A stretch of DNA of 16,019 nucleotides, from contig DKKP01000254.1 of NCBI GenBank assembly GCA_002455335.1, positions 1-16,019 on the forward strand. Direction: 5' to 3'. Below the pieces are notes generated by a model, which was not told the origin of the DNA, ran no database searches, and saw only the letters and a list, made by a program, of their open reading frames with translations. Numbering within the stretch: position 1 is the stretch's first letter; every line of letters begins with the position of its first letter. The stretch comes from Anaerolineales bacterium UBA6663. GTDB taxonomy: Bacteria; Chloroflexota; Anaerolineae; Anaerolineales; UBA6663. Shown piece after piece: positions 13,594 through 16,019 of this stretch. The translations under genes and the position numbers were made by a program.

Positions 13594-14199
13594 CTATGCC
13601 CGGTAATCCCACTGGCCATAGCCGGCGCGCAACAGCGCCAGGTGTTGGGACCACGCTGCGCCATCCATGCCAACCAGAGGCTGCAGCGACACGCCCAGCT
13701 GACCCTCACGCTCCCACTCGGTGTACCCCCAGCGAAACGCGGCCACGGCCGAGATCGTGTGCCCATTCAGTCGGCTCGGCAGGGTCACCAGAAAGGTGTC
13801 AGCCGACCACGCAAGCCGGGCGAGCCCGCCGAGATTGGCGCACGGCGCGTCAAAGAACTCGGCGGGGAAACCCATGGCGCAGAACGGCACACCCAGGCGC
13901 TCGAACATCTCAGGGCAATCGACCATCGTCTCGACCCGGATCGGGTCGGTTGCCTCGGCGGCCTCGTACTCGCGGCGCGTGACGATCTGGATCCAGGCCA
14001 GCGCTTTGCCATACCCCGACGCGGGGTGGGCCCGCACCCGCGCGTGCATGGCCGGGTACCCGACGCATAGGTTCGGATCAAAGCCGGCGTTGCTGAACAG
14101 ATCGAACCCGGCGTCGGTAGCGTTTCGGATCGGCCCATAGTTGACGTCCAGAAGACCCGAGCGGCCATTGAGTTCAAAGGGCAGAGACGTGATGTTCAT
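13594..14199 (-). CDS. Conserved-looking protein of unknown function (201 residues)
   Basis: No family recognised. It is a soluble alpha/beta-looking protein with no membrane segment or signal peptide, rich in aromatics (9 Trp/Tyr in the last 70 residues), with scattered cysteines (C45, C95, C107, C120). Patterns such as SGYGKALAWIQIV (61-73), GVPFCAMGFPAEFFDAPC (103-120) and ISAVAAFRWGYTEWE look like real structured segments but match no motif I can name. GAGGGA at 14204-14209, four bases before the ATG, is a good ribosome binding site. Its position between membrane protein and hydrolase genes in a tight operon suggests a shared role. The coding call is strong; function is open. Confidence 0.75.
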   Translation of the reverse strand: MNITSLPFELNGRSGLLDVNYGPIRNATDAGFDLFSNAGFDPNLCVGYPAMHARVRAHPASGYGKALAWIQIVTRREYEAAEATDPIRVETMVDCPEMFERLGVPFCAMGFPAEFFDAPCANLGGLARLAWSADTFLVTLPSRLNGHTISAVAAFRWGYTEWEREGQLGVSLQPLVGMDGAAWSQHLALLRAGYGQWDYRA

Positions 14200-14254
14200 G
14201 GTGTCCCTCGTAGCAAACGCCGTTGTGCTCGGCGCCCGATCGTGCCTGCCTTGT

Positions 14255-15145
14255 TCAGTGGGCCAGCGCGCCCGACTTGAACGTCGGGGCCGGGCCCACG
14301 CTGCGCAGCAGCCACAACGCCAGCACGACGTTGAGCACAGTCACGGTCATGAAGATCCCGGCGATCACGGGGCTCTCGGCGACGCCGTTGAGCGCCATGT
14401 TGATCGACATCAGGCTGACGGCCGTGCCCATGGTCAGCATCTTCATCACCGCCACCGACGCGAGCAGGTAACCCCAGGCGCGTCGCTGCCAGAGCAGCCA
14501 GGCGCCCAGAAAGACCACGGGCATGACAAGACCCAGATCGAGGGCCTGAATGACCATCGTGGTCGTGTGCTCGAGCGCCGGCGGCGTGCCGTTCAGCCAG
14601 GGCGCCGCGATGCGTCCAAGCCATGCCACCGACAGAAAGACACCCGTGCAACCCAACAGCGTCGCGATCGCGCGCCGCGGCAGCCCGGTCGAGAAGCGAG
14701 CCGGTAGGCCCTCGACGTCGATGCCCAGCAGACACAACACCAGCGCGAACAGGCTCAGGCTGAACAGCGCCACGTACACGACGAACAGCTGATTGAAGGC
14801 CGTGAGCATCGCCATCGAGAGATACGTGTACAACACGTAGCCCAGGGTGCCGGCCAGCAGCAGGTGCGCGCGCAGCGATCCACGGAACGCCAGCGGCGTC
14901 GCCAGCGCAAGCAAGGGCAGCGCGAGCAGCAGAGTGACCAGGTCATTGGCCTGCATCTGTGCCGCCGAGCTCACCGTGTCCCAGGCATACAGGCCGCGCG
15001 CATGGATCAGCACAACCTCGCCGCGATAGCTGACGAGCGCATACGGCTCGCCGCCACCGGGCCAGAACAGCCCGGCCGCCGCGGCGAAGGCCGCCAGGAG
15101 CATGATCGCCGGGATCATCCAGCGCAGATGGGTCTGGTGCTTCAT
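14255..15145 (-). CDS. Multi-pass membrane protein of unknown function
   Basis: 296 residues with about eight hydrophobic helices (roughly 10-28, 66-85, 92-112, 117-139, 155-175, 195-218, 224-245, 262-282). Between helices 1 and 2 is an extramembrane loop of about 37 residues (GGGEPYALVSYRGEVVLIHARGLYAWDTV region) that looks folded. No transporter or enzyme motif was recognised. The start at 15145 overlaps the stop of the 91-residue gene as ATGA, with AAGGA nine bases upstream, so the two are translationally coupled. Confidence 0.8.
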   Translation of the reverse strand: MKHQTHLRWMIPAIMLLAAFAAAAGLFWPGGGEPYALVSYRGEVVLIHARGLYAWDTVSSAAQMQANDLVTLLLALPLLALATPLAFRGSLRAHLLLAGTLGYVLYTYLSMAMLTAFNQLFVVYVALFSLSLFALVLCLLGIDVEGLPARFSTGLPRRAIATLLGCTGVFLSVAWLGRIAAPWLNGTPPALEHTTTMVIQALDLGLVMPVVFLGAWLLWQRRAWGYLLASVAVMKMLTMGTAVSLMSINMALNGVAESPVIAGIFMTVTVLNVVLALWLLRSVGPAPTFKSGALAH

Positions 15146-15417
15146 GTCTTGTGTTCCTTGTCTTGTTTTGTCTCGCTTCGCAAGTCCGACGCGTTGCCCG
15201 CGTCGGACTCGACCTTGAGCAGGGTGTAGCCGAGATTGTGCAACTGGCGCAACAGGCCGATCAGCGCGGACTGGTCGGCCCGCGGGATCAACAGTCGGGT
15301 GGCCCCTTCACCCGGCACAACACGCGTCTCCGGCGGGCAGATCTCGGCCATGGTCTCGGCTTCGAGCAGGCCGGCGACGGTCACGGCATAGGGGCGCAGG
15401 TCAGCGATACGACACAT
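15142..15417 (-). CDS. Small protein of unknown function coupled to the membrane protein
   Basis: 91 residues. Residues 36-67 (GEGATRLLIPRADQSALIGLLRQLHNLGYTLLKVES) have the beta-alpha-beta pattern of a small ferredoxin-like or ACT-like fold, which could be a ligand or partner module. The last 20 residues are charged and probably disordered (SDLRSETKQDKEHK). AGGAGG at 15430-15435 lies 12 bases before the ATG, rather far, but the frame upstream (to a GTG at 15477) has nothing better. It heads the five-gene minus-strand operon and lies 127 bases after the LuxR gene. No family recognised; the fold remark is inference from pattern only. Confidence 0.65.
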   Translation of the reverse strand: MCRIADLRPYAVTVAGLLEAETMAEICPPETRVVPGEGATRLLIPRADQSALIGLLRQLHNLGYTLLKVESDAGNASDLRSETKQDKEHKT

Positions 15418-15544
15418 GGCGCTGGCGACCCTCCTTTCCGATGGTCTGAGCGTACGTCGACCGGGCCCTGCCGTCACGACATCGGCATGTAGTTTCGGAT
15501 GTAGGAAGATGGACTGGAGCGATCCGGTTCAGGCGCGTCCGACG

Positions 15545-16019
15545 TCACAGCAGCCCGAGATCGCGGGCGCGCTGAACAGCCTGGCCCTGCTTCTCGACGG
15601 CGAGTTTGCCGTACAGGCCCTTGACGTGGTAGCGCACGGTGTTGACGCTGACCACGAGCCGCTCAGCGATCGTGGCATACGACAGGCCCTGGGCCAGGAG
15701 ATGCAGCACTTGGGTCTCGCGCTCGGTCAGCGGCTCGATCAGATCGACTGTCGCAGGGCGCTCGGTGGGCCCAAAAGCGGCCAGGATCCGGCGCACATAC
15801 GGGCCAAGGCGCAGCTCGGCCGGCGCGACCAGCAACCGATCACGCAGCACCGGCCCCTCGTCGACAAAGATGCGTTTATAGCCCTCGGCTTCGCCCAATG
15901 CCAGCGCCTGCGCCAAATCCGCGTCGTCGTGGTCGACCCGCAAGCCCAGGACCAGGGCCTGCAACCGCGTGCCGTTGCGCTGATCGGCCTCGGCCGCGCG
16001 GGCGATGCGCCGCGCCAGG
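15545..16019 (-). CDS. LAL/MalT-type LuxR transcriptional regulator, C-terminal part (runs off right edge)
   Basis: The frame is open to the window edge and gives the last ~158 residues. First come TPR-like helices ending in the family hallmark ALALGEAEGYKRIFVDEGPVL, then the LuxR-type helix-turn-helix: PLTERETQVLHLLAQGLSYATIAERLVVSVNTVRYHVKGLYGKL, ending RARDLGLL. The GYxRxFVDEG segment directly before the HTH marks the large ATP-binding LuxR (MalT/LAL) activators of ~900 residues. In those proteins an N-terminal STAND ATPase and TPR repeats sense an inducer; both lie outside the window. A TTG at 15964 could be mistaken for a start, but the frame continues upstream with family-like sequence. 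It transcribes toward the five-gene operon, a plausible but unproven target. Confidence 0.92.
   Translation of the reverse strand, partial: LARRIARAAEADQRNGTRLQALVLGLRVDHDDADLAQALALGEAEGYKRIFVDEGPVLRDRLLVAPAELRLGPYVRRILAAFGPTERPATVDLIEPLTERETQVLHLLAQGLSYATIAERLVVSVNTVRYHVKGLYGKLAVEKQGQAVQRARDLGLL

Noticed and set aside
12994..14070. 358-residue plus-strand ORF
   Set aside because: Antisense to the hydrolase and the 201-residue gene; no domain and low complexity.
14823..14839. Perfect palindrome TACGTGT-ACA-ACACGTA
   Set aside because: It lies deep inside the membrane protein coding region, encoding part of a transmembrane helix (YVLYTY), with no promoter nearby. Probably chance from codon use.
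15545..15964. TTG at 15964 as the start of a small LuxR protein
   Set aside because: The frame continues to the window edge with LAL-type helical sequence, so the gene is truncated by the window and is not a small regulator.

Overview
A GC-rich bacterial window, mostly minus strand. No rRNA, tRNA, CRISPR array, insertion sequence or phage gene was seen, so the source can only be guessed. A large MalT-type (LAL) LuxR regulator, a STAND NTPase, a YtrA/YtrB-type ABC operon, very GC-rich codon use and promoters lying almost on the start codon would fit Chloroflexota or a similar high-GC lineage. That is an inference, not a demonstration.

Layout, left to right. (1) 1-961 (-): N-terminal 320 residues of a STAND/NACHT-like NTPase that runs off the left edge. 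(2) 1150-1623 (-): nucleoside deaminase. Divergent from it, 1854-2888 (+): a WXG100-like domain fused to an HEXXH metallopeptidase domain, resembling a type VII secretion substrate or toxin. (3) 3111-5754 (-): a two-domain rhodanese sulfurtransferase, then an OmpR-type response regulator and its histidine kinase; the regulator has a -10 box placed so that its mRNA should be leaderless. (4) 5885-9042 (-): a compact operon of YtrA-type GntR repressor, ABC ATPase, ABC-2 permease and acyltransferase-3 membrane protein. Its strong promoter overlaps an inverted-repeat operator directly before the repressor start codon.

(5) 9066-9405: no clear large gene; two small overlapping plus-strand reading frames may be real. 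(6) 9406-10367 (-): a nucleotidyltransferase followed by a tyrosine-phosphatase-like protein. Divergent from them, 10617-11384 (+): a CPBP-like membrane protein with a degenerate active site. (7) 11440-15417 (-): five closely spaced genes (91-residue protein, eight-helix membrane protein, unknown 201-residue protein, membrane-anchored alpha/beta hydrolase, intact CPBP protease). (8) 15545-16019 (-): C-terminal part of a LAL-type LuxR regulator running off the right edge.

The regulatory logic visible here is an autoregulated GntR-ABC operon, a two-component system and two large signal-responsive regulators at the edges. The least explained parts are the WXG100-metallopeptidase gene without a neighbouring immunity gene, the five-gene membrane/hydrolase operon, and the nucleotidyltransferase-phosphatase pair.
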